A stretch of DNA of 24,597 nucleotides from the NCBI GenBank assembly GCA_023231475.1, contig JALJEE010001084.1:1-24597 (forward strand), given 5' to 3'. Positions 1 to 9,077 of the stretch are shown in pieces (position 1 is the stretch's first letter; each line of letters begins with the position of its first letter). Below the pieces are notes generated by a model. The model saw only the letters and a list, made by a program, of their open reading frames with translations, did not search any database and was not told the origin of the DNA. The position numbers and the translations under genes are program-made. This DNA is from Seison nebaliae (taxonomy: Eukaryota; Rotifera; Pararotatoria; Seisonacea; Seisonidae).

Positions 1-520
1 TAAACTCAGATGATCTTTCATTTACGATTACCTAAACTACTTTTAATTTCCTACAATCTCCATAACAAATAGATGAAAAAGGTTGAATATTAGTGGTAAA
101 ATTTTCGATTTCAAAAAAATATAACACAGAACTAGAAAATTGGTTTTTCTGAAAAAACTGCGACCTCCCAAAAAATTGGTTAGTATATTTGTAATCTACG
201 GAAAATTCCGATCTAGAAACAGGTTTCATTTTTGAGTTACTTTTTTTTGTTGTACAGTGTTATTTACTACTTTCCTCTTATTAGCTATACAAAATTATTT
301 GCTATTTTCTTATTCCAGTTTTATCAGCACATGAACTAGAGAGATTTTATAACATATTATTTCTTTATCGAAATTCCTAAATAAAATTGTTTTGATCTAA
401 CAATTATTAAGAGAACAGTGCAAACAAAAAAAACTTTATTTTAACTAATCTTAATAAATTTGGATATGGTTGGAATGGAAGATAAAAAGACGGGAAATTA
501 ATTTGATTATTTGAGAAGTT
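1..520. other. Gene-free AT-rich left edge
   Basis: I see no supportable gene here. A 65-codon minus-strand open frame at 32-229 has low-complexity composition rich in Phe, Ser and Asn, lacks any recognisable motif and has no convincing splice partners, so I treat it as chance. The stretch is otherwise AT-rich, with short homopolymers around 240-250 and 425-435. Confidence 0.6.
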
Positions 521-537
521 ATACTTGTATTAGTGAT

Positions 538-649
538 GGGGATACGAAGTGCGAAGGGAAATTAAATTCTTCGTCCCCCTTTTAATAAATGAAAAATTCC
601 AGACATATTCCCTTCGCGAGCTATACATACTCCCACTTCGCGAAGGGAA
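538..649. repeat. Two adjacent GC-rich foldbacks (inverted repeats)
   Basis: Two inverted repeats stand out in very AT-rich DNA. The first pairs GGGGATACGAAG (538-549) with CTTCGTCCCC (569-579 region), apart from a TA bulge. The second is a perfect 12-bp pair, TTCCCTTCGCGA (608-619) with TCGCGAAGGGAA (638-649), around an 18-nt spacer. The word CGAAGGGAAA recurs at about 552-561 and 641-650. This looks like a small foldback or miniature transposable element. The plus-strand open frame at 589-810 that crosses it is probably not a gene. Confidence 0.6.
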
Positions 650-823
650 ACGAAGTTAAAAGGAGAAAAAAAGGGACAGCGAAGCAACATTTTTTTGAAA
701 GTCCTTTTCATACTTTAACGGACAGAATAATACTAATTATACTAATAATATATTTTTTTAGGAATAAAAATTTTTATATAGATCCAAAAAAAGGAATAAA
801 ATGTAAATGAAAATATGAATCAC

Positions 824-1084
824 CGTGATTTCGTCACCCTTCGATTTGCACGCCTTGTTTTTCCAAATTCGAACATTTTGTCGCCTCTTGAAACGGACAG
901 TTCGTCACCCTATTCTCCTAAAAACGGTGATTTTGTCACCCTGTTTTCTTAAAAGCGGTGATTTCGTCACCTTTACATAAAAAGTTTTTTAGGAAATTTC
1001 TACAATTCGGTGATTTCGTCACCCTGTTTTCTAAAAAACGGTGATTTCGTCGCTTTTTTCCTTAAAAACGGTGATTTCGTCACC
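824..1084. repeat. Irregular tandem repeat of a palindromic 15-mer GGTGATTTCGTCACC
   Basis: The 15-mer, an imperfect dyad of GGTGA and TCACC around TTTCG, occurs at 824-838 (first base changed), 926-940 (one change in the centre), 957-971, 1009-1023, 1040-1053 (end changed to TCGC) and 1070-1084, with a half copy near 896-910. Successive starts at 926, 957, 1009, 1040 and 1070 are 31, 52, 31 and 30 bp apart. The linkers resemble each other (a CTGTTTTCT-AAAA type sequence). It is therefore a decayed roughly 31-bp tandem repeat in which each unit can fold into a five-pair hairpin. Confidence 0.85.
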
Positions 1085-1279
1085 CAGATTTTTTTATCAA
1101 GTACGTTAATTTACTGTTAATTACTATCATCAATCGTTTGTAATACGCTCCCATCAATAGAGGTTAAGCGATGAAGGTACAAGCATTGAGCAATGTTCAC
1201 TAAATCGGTTCAATCCTTCCATATAAAATAGAAATCGAAATATCACCAATCAGCCCAGTCTCGTCACTTGTCTAATTTG

Positions 1280-1603
1280 TGAGTCTCCTGCACACAGGGC
1301 ATTGAGTTGTCCATTATCAATGAAAGAAAGATACGTCGGTTAAGAAAATGCGTCAACTGTTTGAAAGTCGGACACTTTGCATCAAATTGCAATCCGACAA
1401 ACCGTTGCAGAAATTGCGGTAGAAAGCATCATACCGCTCTACATAGAGTTACAACACAAGACGAACAAAGGTCCAGTTCGTATCTAGTTACTTCGAACCA
1501 AATATTTAAACTTGCTTCCTCATTTATCGCTGGAAGAGTGCTTGTGTTTGTTCGATATCTTTCTCGAATCTTCTTGCATAATGTTTTAATCTTTTACCGT
1601 TAA
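1280..1603 (+). pseudogene. BEL/Pao-type retrotransposon gag zinc-knuckle relic
   Basis: An open frame of roughly 108 codons (last upstream stop near 1278, stop at 1601-1603) carries two adjacent zinc knuckles at 1349-1444. The first is canonical C-x2-C-x4-H-x4-C. The second is C-x2-C-x4-H-x3-H with a doubled histidine, the form typical of BEL/Pao gag proteins. A basic stretch precedes the knuckles. No protease, reverse transcriptase or rest of gag is recognisable on either side, and the frame ends soon after the knuckles. It is therefore a broken fragment of an integrated retroelement. Assignment to BEL/Pao rather than another LTR family rests only on knuckle style. Confidence 0.6.
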
Positions 1604-1607
1604 TTCT

Positions 1608-1625
1608 ATTATTATTATTATTATT
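1608..1625. repeat. TTA microsatellite
   Basis: A run of about six TTA/TAT units separates the plus-strand zinc-knuckle relic from the minus-strand retroelement relic. Read on the minus strand it is an (AAT)n run lying just 3' of that relic. Confidence 0.8.
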
Positions 1626-1759
1626 TATTGCTCACAAAAAGTGAAGAAAACTCCCATGAGGGATAAAATAAAAAATGAGTTAAATTAAAGAAAAAAAAAC
1701 AGAAAAATAAAAATGAAAATAAAGGATTAAAAAAAGAAAGAAGAGAGAAAGATAAATCT

Positions 1760-2180
1760 ACAGCACGAACACTCATGACGAAATACACTTGTCTCTGGCT
1801 TGAACTCAACAGTTCCGCTTCTCCCCCATCTGTTGATTTCGCCTGTGTCACTATTTCTGAGATATCAGAAATCCTTAACTTCCGCCATGGAATCCATACC
1901 CTTCGCCCTTCTTCTTCTCTTTTGGATTCCTCCCGGATCAGCGATGTTTTAAGCTTTTCTTGTATCGTCCGTCTCCCCTGCCCGTCCCTTCTTTTTATCG
2001 CCTTCATTCTACATATATTGATGTTGTTCAGTACGTTCTCCACTCCATACACTTCCCTATTCATCTTGTCCGTTATTCGATGTGGTCCTTCATATCCGGG
2101 CATCTTCTTCATTCGTTGTCCTTTGCGTCTTCATCCTATAATTTTCGACAAAATAATAAAGAATTGGTCTCGTCTCTAAG
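1760..2180 (-). pseudogene. LTR-retrotransposon integrase C-terminal tail, disrupted
   Basis: On the minus strand the coding-like part from about 2180 down to about 1900 contains a PGYEGPHRI-type segment followed some 17 residues later by a YGVEN segment and then a basic IN-x-CRMK stretch. This is the usual layout of the C-terminal substrate-binding end of LTR-retroelement integrases. An in-frame TGA at 2131-2133 interrupts it, and no catalytic D-D-E core is visible upstream. The basic Glu/Arg-rich continuation runs to about 1790, after which the frame enters a pyrimidine-rich tract. The longer GC content than the surroundings and the opposite orientation to the 1280-1603 relic suggest a separate insertion event. 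Element family is uncertain (Ty3/gypsy-like or BEL/Pao-like). Confidence 0.5.
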
Positions 2181-2920
2181 GACGATAATGATCTGGTAGA
2201 TCATTAAACCAGATCAAACACGATCTGGAAGTAAAGTATATAACAGTGGATTAACCTGCAAAAGCGTTGATAACAAACTCCGTTTGCCATTCTGGATACA
2301 ATGCATGCCCATATTGTAATATTTTCTTTTCGAATATTTGTCAAAAAGAATAAACCGAAGAAATCCAGAGTTTATCGATTACTATATACAATTCTGTATA
2401 AAAAATTATTTAATATATACAGAATTTTATATAAAAAATACATATCTACATCTACATATAGAGTAAAAAAGGTCAAAATTCTGGTGTAATACTTCGACTA
2501 ACATCGTAACTGTAAGGATAAAAAATCTACACATCTCTTTTACTTTATTTATCTCCATGATTTTTTTAGAGTCAAACGGCGGATGCGAACGCGTAGCATT
2601 CCTTTCTTAGTTGACAAACTTAAATTATTTTATCTTCTTCATGAAAACCCTATAATCCAAAATTTATTAACAATTATTTTTTTGCATTTTCTGTGAAGAA
2701 TTCACAAGCAAATTTGTGTATTTTCACTGTAACTTAACACCTTCAACTTTAAAACTCTACGATGCTTAACAAATTATTTGTTATTGTTAAAGCTCAATAC
2801 ACTATAGTATCATATTCAGTAGTAAATGAAAAACGAATTAATTAAACTATTTAATCATCAAATGATTTTAATCGAACTAATTAGTTACGAATTATTTTTG
2901 CTTTTTCAATTTGTTTCAAT
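2181..2920. other. Gene-free spacer with two hairpins
   Basis: No gene is supported. There is a perfect 9-bp inverted repeat (TGATCTGGT 2189-2197, ACCAGATCA 2208-2216) just upstream of the retroelement relic in its own orientation. A second perfect 11-bp inverted repeat (AATTCTGTATA 2390-2400, TATACAGAATT 2416-2426) lies in AT-rich DNA. A 62-codon plus frame at 2301-2489 is Lys/Tyr/Ile-rich low-complexity sequence and is not convincing. Confidence 0.55.
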
Positions 2921-4360
2921 ATGTCGGAACCACAAGAATATCCTTTACTTGATTTATTTAACAAAATTGTGTTGATGATAGGTCCACCAGTAACTACGAT
3001 TCCTTCACAATCAATGAGAGATATTCATTTGGATGATTTAAGAACGATATATTATAAAAGACTAACTGGTAATGATGATGCGCCATAGTTAAAATTATTG
3101 GTTCGTCTAAAATTATTTCAATAATATTATTAGTTGTCAGGAAAAATATTCTATTCCTTCAATTTTGATCGATAACATACCGCCAATGAAAAATTGCAAC
3201 AGAATAGATTTGAAGGATAAGAAAAAAATTGTTAATTTTTTCTTCAATATTCCCCAAGTAGATAATCGAAGGTACGGGGCTCTATTTCGAGGTGAAAATC
3301 AGATTATCTTTTTCAATATCCCAATTTAATTTTAGAAAGATCAAGAATTAAACAGGAAAGAGTTTGGAACAAATATTGCAGTTTGAATAATTATAATTAT
3401 GTTTAATGAGACAATTCGAATAGAAAATAAATTTATAGACAAGCAAGGTCCAGAATTGGTAGTTCCGAAGAACGATTTTACAAAAAAAGCTGCTCCTGCA
3501 TATTCCATGCGTCGACTGCCTAAATATAATTTAAACGGTTTTTCATCATCCATTCCAACATAATAATTTATTATGTAATTCATTAAACTTTTAGATTTAT
3601 CAACTCCTGGACCATTTCATTATGATATTAAACGAGAACCTATGAGCGATAAAGGATGGTCATTTCAAAGATGTAGAACAAATAAACAGATTAACAAACC
3701 AGCCGAATCTTACAACTCAACCCAATATAAAGCTATTGGAACGGATGGTAAAAAGTTTTCATTTGGAAGAAAACTTAACGAAATTCATAAGAAAGAAGTG
3801 GGTTCAAAGTTCTACTATCCAAAAGAATTTTCTACCAGAAAAATTTCATTTGGACTGAAAACTAAAGCGAAACCAAAGAAAGATAATGCGGAGTTTTGTT
3901 GTCCTGTCTCAAACGATGTAACGAAAAATAGGGCACCAGTTTATGAAATTATTGGTAAGAGACATTCTGATACAAGTTGATCATGATAATTTTCAAATGT
4001 AAAAGAATAACAAATTTTAAAATTTATTTTCAGATTCCGGAATTGACACTAGCCCAGGTACTTTACTACCAAAACTTACAAACAAACGAAATTTTCCTAA
4101 ATATAGTATGGTATTTGTACCGGAAAGAGTCCGACATAACCGATTTGGCGACATAGAAAATTACATCTATCATCCTACAGGTTGATAATTATAATATCAA
4201 AAAATTTTTTATTTTCTCAAATTTCCTTTTAGGCTTTGAATGTAGTCCTGGTCCTGCTTTCTATAACGTCAATTTATCGACAAACGAATTTCGTGCTCAT
4301 CTTTTCAACTTTCGTCATAATGGAAGAAATAAGATAGATGAAACACCGAACTCTAACTAA
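2921..4360 (+). CDS. Shippo-repeat (ODF3/CIMAP-like) protein with novel N-terminal region, copy 1
   Basis: My model has six exons: 2921-3087, 3134-3291, 3424-3537, 3595-3954, 4034-4180 and 4233-4360, giving 357 residues. The first intron is phase 2 and all others are phase 1. From about residue 109 the protein has repeated P-G-P/S-P-G turns with short basic segments (for example STPGPFHYDIKRE and SPGPAFYNV) and a TKKAAPAYSM segment. These are typical of shippo-repeat proteins (outer dense fibre 3 / CIMAP family), which bind ciliary or sperm axonemal microtubules. Residues 1-108 match no family I know but align with the next gene (PP-x2-T-x-PS near residue 22; GA[IL]FR just before the third exon). 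The ATG at 2921 matches the start inferred for that copy. An apparent TAG at 3086-3088 straddles the first donor and is removed by splicing. The shippo call is firm. The N-terminal fusion is inferred from matching exon lengths (114 and 147 nt) and phases in the two copies. Without the fusion, a 257-residue protein could start at 3399. Confidence 0.72.
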
Positions 4361-4699
4361 CATTTTTACAATTTTCGTTGAAAATTGTTCAGATAAGTAA
4401 TCTGGAAAAACTGAATCATACGTAATAAACAAAAAAGATATACAGATAGACATGTTCAATATAATTCAAATCTCTTTCAGTCGGTTTGAGCCAGTCAAAT
4501 GGCAAAGTTGATTAGAAACCAATCAATATGTATTTTAAAATCTATATTATAAATGTATTTCCAATATTTTTACGCAATTTAAACAACCAAAAATTGGATT
4601 TCTATATTGATTGAATTTTCGAAAATTGTTATCGAACGAAAACTTATCTTGGTAACAATATTGTTTTCCCACTTCTCTATATTATCTTCAATAATTACA

Positions 4700-6175
4700 A
4701 TGGGAATTATTAAAAATCAACTTAGTCCTGAATTTGAAGATGCCATAATGAATATTGTTCCCCCGTTAGCTACTTTCCCTAGTTCTATCCAAATCGACGG
4801 AACGTTCCCATACATGGTATCATCCAAACCCCTCAACCTGAATTACCAAAAAAATATAGTGTTAGAATCTTTATTTTTGATAAATTAATTTTAAAAAAAA
4901 GTTCATTCGGACCAGATCATCAAGTTGTTCACATGAACCGAGTGAAAGAGGTAGATAAAGCTGACAGAGGATATTTGAGAGGTGTAACTGACGTGGACGC
5001 ATATTTTTGGCAACCGTTACCCGATAATTATGTAACAATGGGAGCAATATTTAGAGGTCAATATTTGGTTTTTATTATCAGCGAATTACTTTATAATATA
5101 TTATGTAGCTACATGTCAATATAGGCAACATCTTAATTGGCTGAGACATTGTAGTTAATATTTTTGATACTCAACATTATAAAAGTTTTGAAATTGCGAA
5201 GGAATTATGGAAGAAAGCCAAATGGGTGCTAAATTCTATTATCCTAAGGAGAATTTTACCAAAAGAAATACTCCGGCCTATTCGATTAATGGTATATCAG
5301 CGTTTAATCCGAAAAGTTCATTTAGCAAATATTATTACAGAAATATTATTAATTTAGTATCAGTAAAAGGAAAGATTCCCGGACCTAGTGATTACATAAT
5401 AAAAAGAGACTTTAGTGAAGAGGATCCTTTCGGTTGCACTTTCAAAGGACTTAACAAACAGGAATTAATGGTGAATAATGCCAAATATTATAATACTGCA
5501 AATCATAAGGCGGTTGGTACTGAAGCTCCTTTTCCAGTAATAGGTAGAAAACTAAATGGAAAATCTAAAAATGATACGGAATTTAAACTTTATAATCCGA
5601 AATCACCTTCAAAATCTGGGTTAACATTTGGCATAAAACGAGAAATTCCAAAAATGAAATCTTTCAAATCGAGATTTTATCCCACCGTATCATCGAACGT
5701 TATAAAGCCTAAAGCGCCCATATCTACTATACGAAGTAGAAATCATCCAACTTTAGGTAACACCTTAAGTTTTATTTATATCTATAATTTTCCAATATCC
5801 ATATTAAGATACCGATATCAAATGTGGTCCTGGTGATTTACTCCCAAAATTGTCACATAAGACAAGTGCACCCAAGTACTCTATGAAATTCATACCTCGA
5901 ATCAATAGACTTGATCAGTTCGGTGATACACAAACTCATAAAAATGAATTAAATGGTTAGTAATGATTATTTAATAATCGTATTTTCTAATTCTGTAAAT
6001 AGACAATATTCCTGGTCCTCAAGCATACGATGTCAACAGGGACACCAATGATCATCGAACTCACCTCTTTACTTATCGATATAATGGAATATGCGGACTA
6101 AACGATTTGAACCGGTGCACATTTCTAAAAGATAAGAAACGTAATGATTCAAAACCGATCAAAACTTCACCATAA
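4700..6175 (+). CDS. Shippo-repeat (ODF3/CIMAP-like) protein with novel N-terminal region, copy 2
   Basis: A tandem paralogue of the preceding gene, starting 339 bp downstream of its stop. Exons are 4700-4860, 4902-5056, 5202-5315, 5358-5756, 5809-5955 and 6003-6175, giving 382 residues. Intron phases (2,1,1,1,1) and the lengths of exons 3 (114 nt) and 5 (147 nt) are identical to copy 1. Shippo signatures include NTPAYSI, IPGPSDYIIKRD, GPGDLLPKL and IPGPQAYDVN. Shared stretches with copy 1 include the KA[IV]GT...GRKLN block, P-K-Y-S-M in exon 5 and T-H-L-F near the end. Presumed role is microtubule lattice binding in cilia or sperm. The 42-bp intron 5316-5357 is a multiple of three without stops, so its retention would add 14 residues. 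A longer frame upstream to 4607 is open, but 4700 aligns with the copy-1 start. The N-terminal exons could be misread as a separate small gene ending near 5144. Confidence 0.72.
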
Positions 6176-7426
6176 TAACATCAGTATAAAGAATTTAATT
6201 TCTTATTATTCTATTTTTCTATTTAATTTGTATTTTTTATAATTTAGTGTGTTTTAATATCGAAGAGATTATAATATTCATTCGGATATATGATAATATT
6301 TTGTCAATTTATCCCAATGGGAATTTATAATAATATTATTTCCATAAATATATACACCATTTTTGTATGAAATTGAGTAATTTCTTGTACAAATTGTACA
6401 AAATGTAAGAAAAAAATTGATATTCTGAAAAATTTCTAGATTGTCATTCAGAAATCCTGTATTAGTAGTACAACTTACTGTGAATCAATTAAAGCATCAT
6501 CCATCAATTTCTGATTCGATTTCGGATTGTTGCTGTCAATAAAATTTATTCATATTAATCCTATGAAAGAATTGATATACGATTGAATCCACATTAAAAA
6601 CGTTTGTCTTTTAGGGAAATGCAATATTAAACTTGGAACACCAACATGAAAATAGTTGAATTCGATTACTTGGTTCAGATAACCTTTCTTCCTTATCGGA
6701 AGAAACCAGTTAAAGTTTTTTATTATGAACAATGCATTAGGTTTTAGATTCAAGTTAATATGATCTTTGGAAAATAGTCTTATCGTAATAAAGATCTATG
6801 AATTCATATTACATAATAGACTACAACATCGTAAGGCAGTATTGTAACATAAGAAAAGAATTTATTCGCAACAAATAGATGAAGAAATAAATTATAATTA
6901 ATAGGTGTTAATTAATAAAAGAAGTATCGTCATTGAAGCGTATCTGAAGAGAAATACTGAAATGAAAATTAAAGTAAATTCAAAAGATTGTTTTTAACTA
7001 TCATATATGATAGCTAAAACTATAGTTTTTAAAATTGTACTTCTGTATTGAGTCTGTCTTGTATTGTTAAGATGATTGATAAAAAGTAAATAAATCATTA
7101 ATTGTTAACGGGAGAACGATGAACATACAAATCAGTCGGTTTATTCCAAAAATTTTATTAGAATTCCTCATATTCTTCATATTTGGTAATTTATATTCAC
7201 TAAAAGTCATGGTAGTTGAGGAAAATATAAAATGATGTTTGATAAGAAAACTGTAAAGAAGATTCGTTAATATTCATCCATCGATTCTGATGTGCATGTT
7301 GCCATAATGTCGAGGATTAATTATATGAATTTTATGTCGATTTTAGGATTTCATGTGAGAATTTTCTTGTTATCATATCGATTTTAATTTACTCATGAAT
7401 AAAATGACGTCAAATTTTAATAGGAG
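6176..7426. other. Intergenic gap with palindromes and one doubtful open frame
   Basis: No gene is firmly supported. A minus-strand frame (6550 to about 6790, roughly 78 codons from the last upstream stop) has less biased composition than its surroundings and could be an orphan exon, but I recognise nothing in it. Two copies of the palindrome TTGTACAA lie one base apart at 6385-6401. Perfect palindromes of 16 and 14 bp lie at 6998-7013 and 7016-7029. Confidence 0.5.
6998..7029. repeat. Pair of adjacent perfect palindromes
   Basis: CTATCATATATGATAG (6998-7013) and AAAACTATAGTTTT (7016-7029) are both perfect palindromes, separated by two bases. They lie about 400 bp upstream of the glycine C-acetyltransferase start. 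They could be binding sites for dimeric regulators or a hairpin-rich remnant; the sequence does not tell which. Confidence 0.7.
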
Positions 7427-8902
7427 ATGATTAATTATACGCTATTGACTCGTCGATCAATTTCATCGGCAGTTCAGAACCTCCATCGAATCATTAACAA
7501 TGAATTGGATATGATGGAAAATAATGGAACCCTCAAAACGGAATATGTAATTCGAACACCACAAAATTCATCAATCAAACTAGTTAATAATGATAAACCT
7601 TTATTAAATTTCTGTTCTAATAATTATTTGGGATTAGCTGTTAGTTCTTCTTTAATACGTAAATTGAGCACTCCTATAAATCTAGAACAATGAGGAAATT
7701 TCTATAGCTGCTAAAAAAAGTATTGATGATTATGGAAACGGTTTGAGTTCAGTCCGTTTTATCTGTGGTACACAAGTTACTTAATAATATTTTTCCGAAT
7801 TTTAATAATATTATTGTCGATAAAGGATCACCATAAAAAATTGGAAAGTACAATTGCCAATTTTCACGATATGGAAGATGCAATCTTATATGCGTCATGT
7901 TTTGATGCAAACGCCGGTTTATTTGAAACGATTTCGAACAAAGAAGATATTCTTATTTGTGACGAATTGAATCATGCATCATTGATTGATGGGTGTAGAT
8001 TAAGTAAAGCGACGAAGAAACGTTACACTCATCGAAATTTAAATGAATTGGAAAAATTATTAAGCGATAGTTCCAGTTATCGTAACAGATTTATTGTAAC
8101 AGATGGAGTTTTTAGTATGGATGGAAGTGTTGCACCTTTAATGTTTTCTTTCTTCTTCTATTAAGTCTTAAAAAATATTTGAATTTTATTTAGTGAAATA
8201 ACCGAATTAGCTAAAAAATACAAAGCTCTAGTTATCATCGACGAGTGTCATGCTACCGGTTTCTTTGGTCCAACAGGTAGAGGAACGTCAGAACATTTCG
8301 ATGGAGTGAAAGTAGACATTATCAATTCGACGTTAGGTAAAGCGATGGGTGGAGCGATTGGTGGTTATACTGCTGGCAGTAAAGAAGTTGTTTCATTGTT
8401 AAGGCAGAAGTCAAGACCATATTTATTCTCAAATTCTTTATCGCCACCACTAGTGTCGATTGGACAGAAAGCTTTCGAAATTATTGAAAGATCAAATGAA
8501 TTGCAAGATAAATTACATGAAAATACTAAACAATTCCGAGATAGTTTACGTGACAGTGGTCTGAATATAATAGTTCAAAATTTATATTTGACTCTTAATT
8601 ATATTCTTTTCTTATTTTAAGGGTGATAAAGAACATCCAATATGTCCAATCTTATTGAAAGATGTGAAATTAACTGTCGAAATGGCACGACGTCTTTTAA
8701 GTTAAATGATTTTATGAATTTCCAATAATTTTTCAAACATCTACTAGATGAAGGTATTTATGTAATTGCCTTCAGTTTCCCCGTTGTACCAAAAGACTTA
8801 GCACGAATTCGTACCCAAATGAGTGCTGCCCATTCGAAAGAAGATATAGAGAAAGCGGTTAATGCAATAAGAAAGATCAGCAAATCGTTGAATATTATTT
8901 AA
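7427..8902 (+). CDS. GCAT: Glycine C-acetyltransferase (2-amino-3-ketobutyrate CoA ligase), mitochondrial
   Basis: Six exons (7427-7639, 7686-7775, 7826-8142, 8194-8572, 8622-8700, 8748-8902) encode 410 residues, close to the usual 400-420. Introns are only 46-51 bp. The enzyme is a PLP-dependent alpha-oxoamine synthase that, in threonine catabolism, cleaves 2-amino-3-ketobutyrate with CoA to glycine and acetyl-CoA in the mitochondrion. Visible family features are CSNNYLGLA early on, YGNGLSSVRFICGTQ, the IIDECHATGFFGPTGRGTSE block, the PLP-lysine motif STLGKAMGG (Lys about 256), RPYLFSNSLSPP, and the C-terminal GIYVIAFSFPVVPK and SAAHSKEDIE. The Arg/Ser-containing, acid-poor first 20 residues fit a mitochondrial presequence. 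Stops inside the raw frames (such as near 7691) lie in other frames of spliced exons, so the gene looks intact. 5-Aminolevulinate synthase is a relative, but FICGTQ and the C-terminus favour this assignment. Confidence 0.93.
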
Positions 8903-8968
8903 TCAAATTAAAACAAGAAAGTAGAGAGAACTTTGAATAATAATTAAATTTAATTTATGTTATTCCAA

Positions 8969-8974
8969 AATAAA
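8969..8974 (+). terminator. Polyadenylation signal AATAAA
   Basis: Canonical hexamer 67 bp after the stop of the glycine C-acetyltransferase gene and about 100 bp before the next start, in the expected position for 3'-end formation. Confidence 0.6.
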
Positions 8975-9077
8975 CATATTAAAACATTAAATTGATACAT
9001 AAAGATAAACAGATAAAAATAATGGTCCATCGATTTCGATTAGCGAGAATATAAGAAACTTTAAAACTTGCTGAACG

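Noticed and set aside
1206-1217. GGTTCAATCC resembling a tRNA B box
   Set aside because: No A box or cloverleaf can be drawn around it. I found no tRNA or rRNA gene in the window.
1605-1760. (AAT)n run after the minus-strand relic as proof of a LINE (I-clade) 3' tail
   Set aside because: The upstream peptide resembles an LTR-element integrase end, not a LINE reverse transcriptase, so the simple repeat alone is not diagnostic.
1775-2199. Plus-strand open frames of 134 and 79 codons
   Set aside because: They are antisense to the integrase-tail relic and have no motif of their own.
3336-3404. Exon reading through to a TAA that overlaps the ATG at 3399, suggesting overlapping or bicistronic genes
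   Set aside because: Skipping this reading and splicing 3291 to 3424 gives matching exon lengths in the two paralogues, which is stronger evidence than the chance overlap.
4902-5144. W-x-P-x-P-x2-Y-V-x-M-G segment read as a Vps62/DUF946-like separate small gene
   Set aside because: The segment aligns with the equivalent exon of the upstream paralogue and joins in phase to a 114-nt shippo exon of identical length in both copies, so it is better explained as the N-terminal part of the shippo gene. The resemblance to Vps62 is one short motif.
6550-6790. Minus-strand 67-78 codon open frame
   Set aside because: It is protein-like in part, but I find no start, no in-phase partner exon and no family, so it is recorded only in the gap description.
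7640-8747. Apparent frameshifts and stops in the glycine C-acetyltransferase gene (pseudogene?)
   Set aside because: Each interruption is a 46-51 bp GT-AG intron. Removing all five gives an uninterrupted 410-residue enzyme with every family motif.
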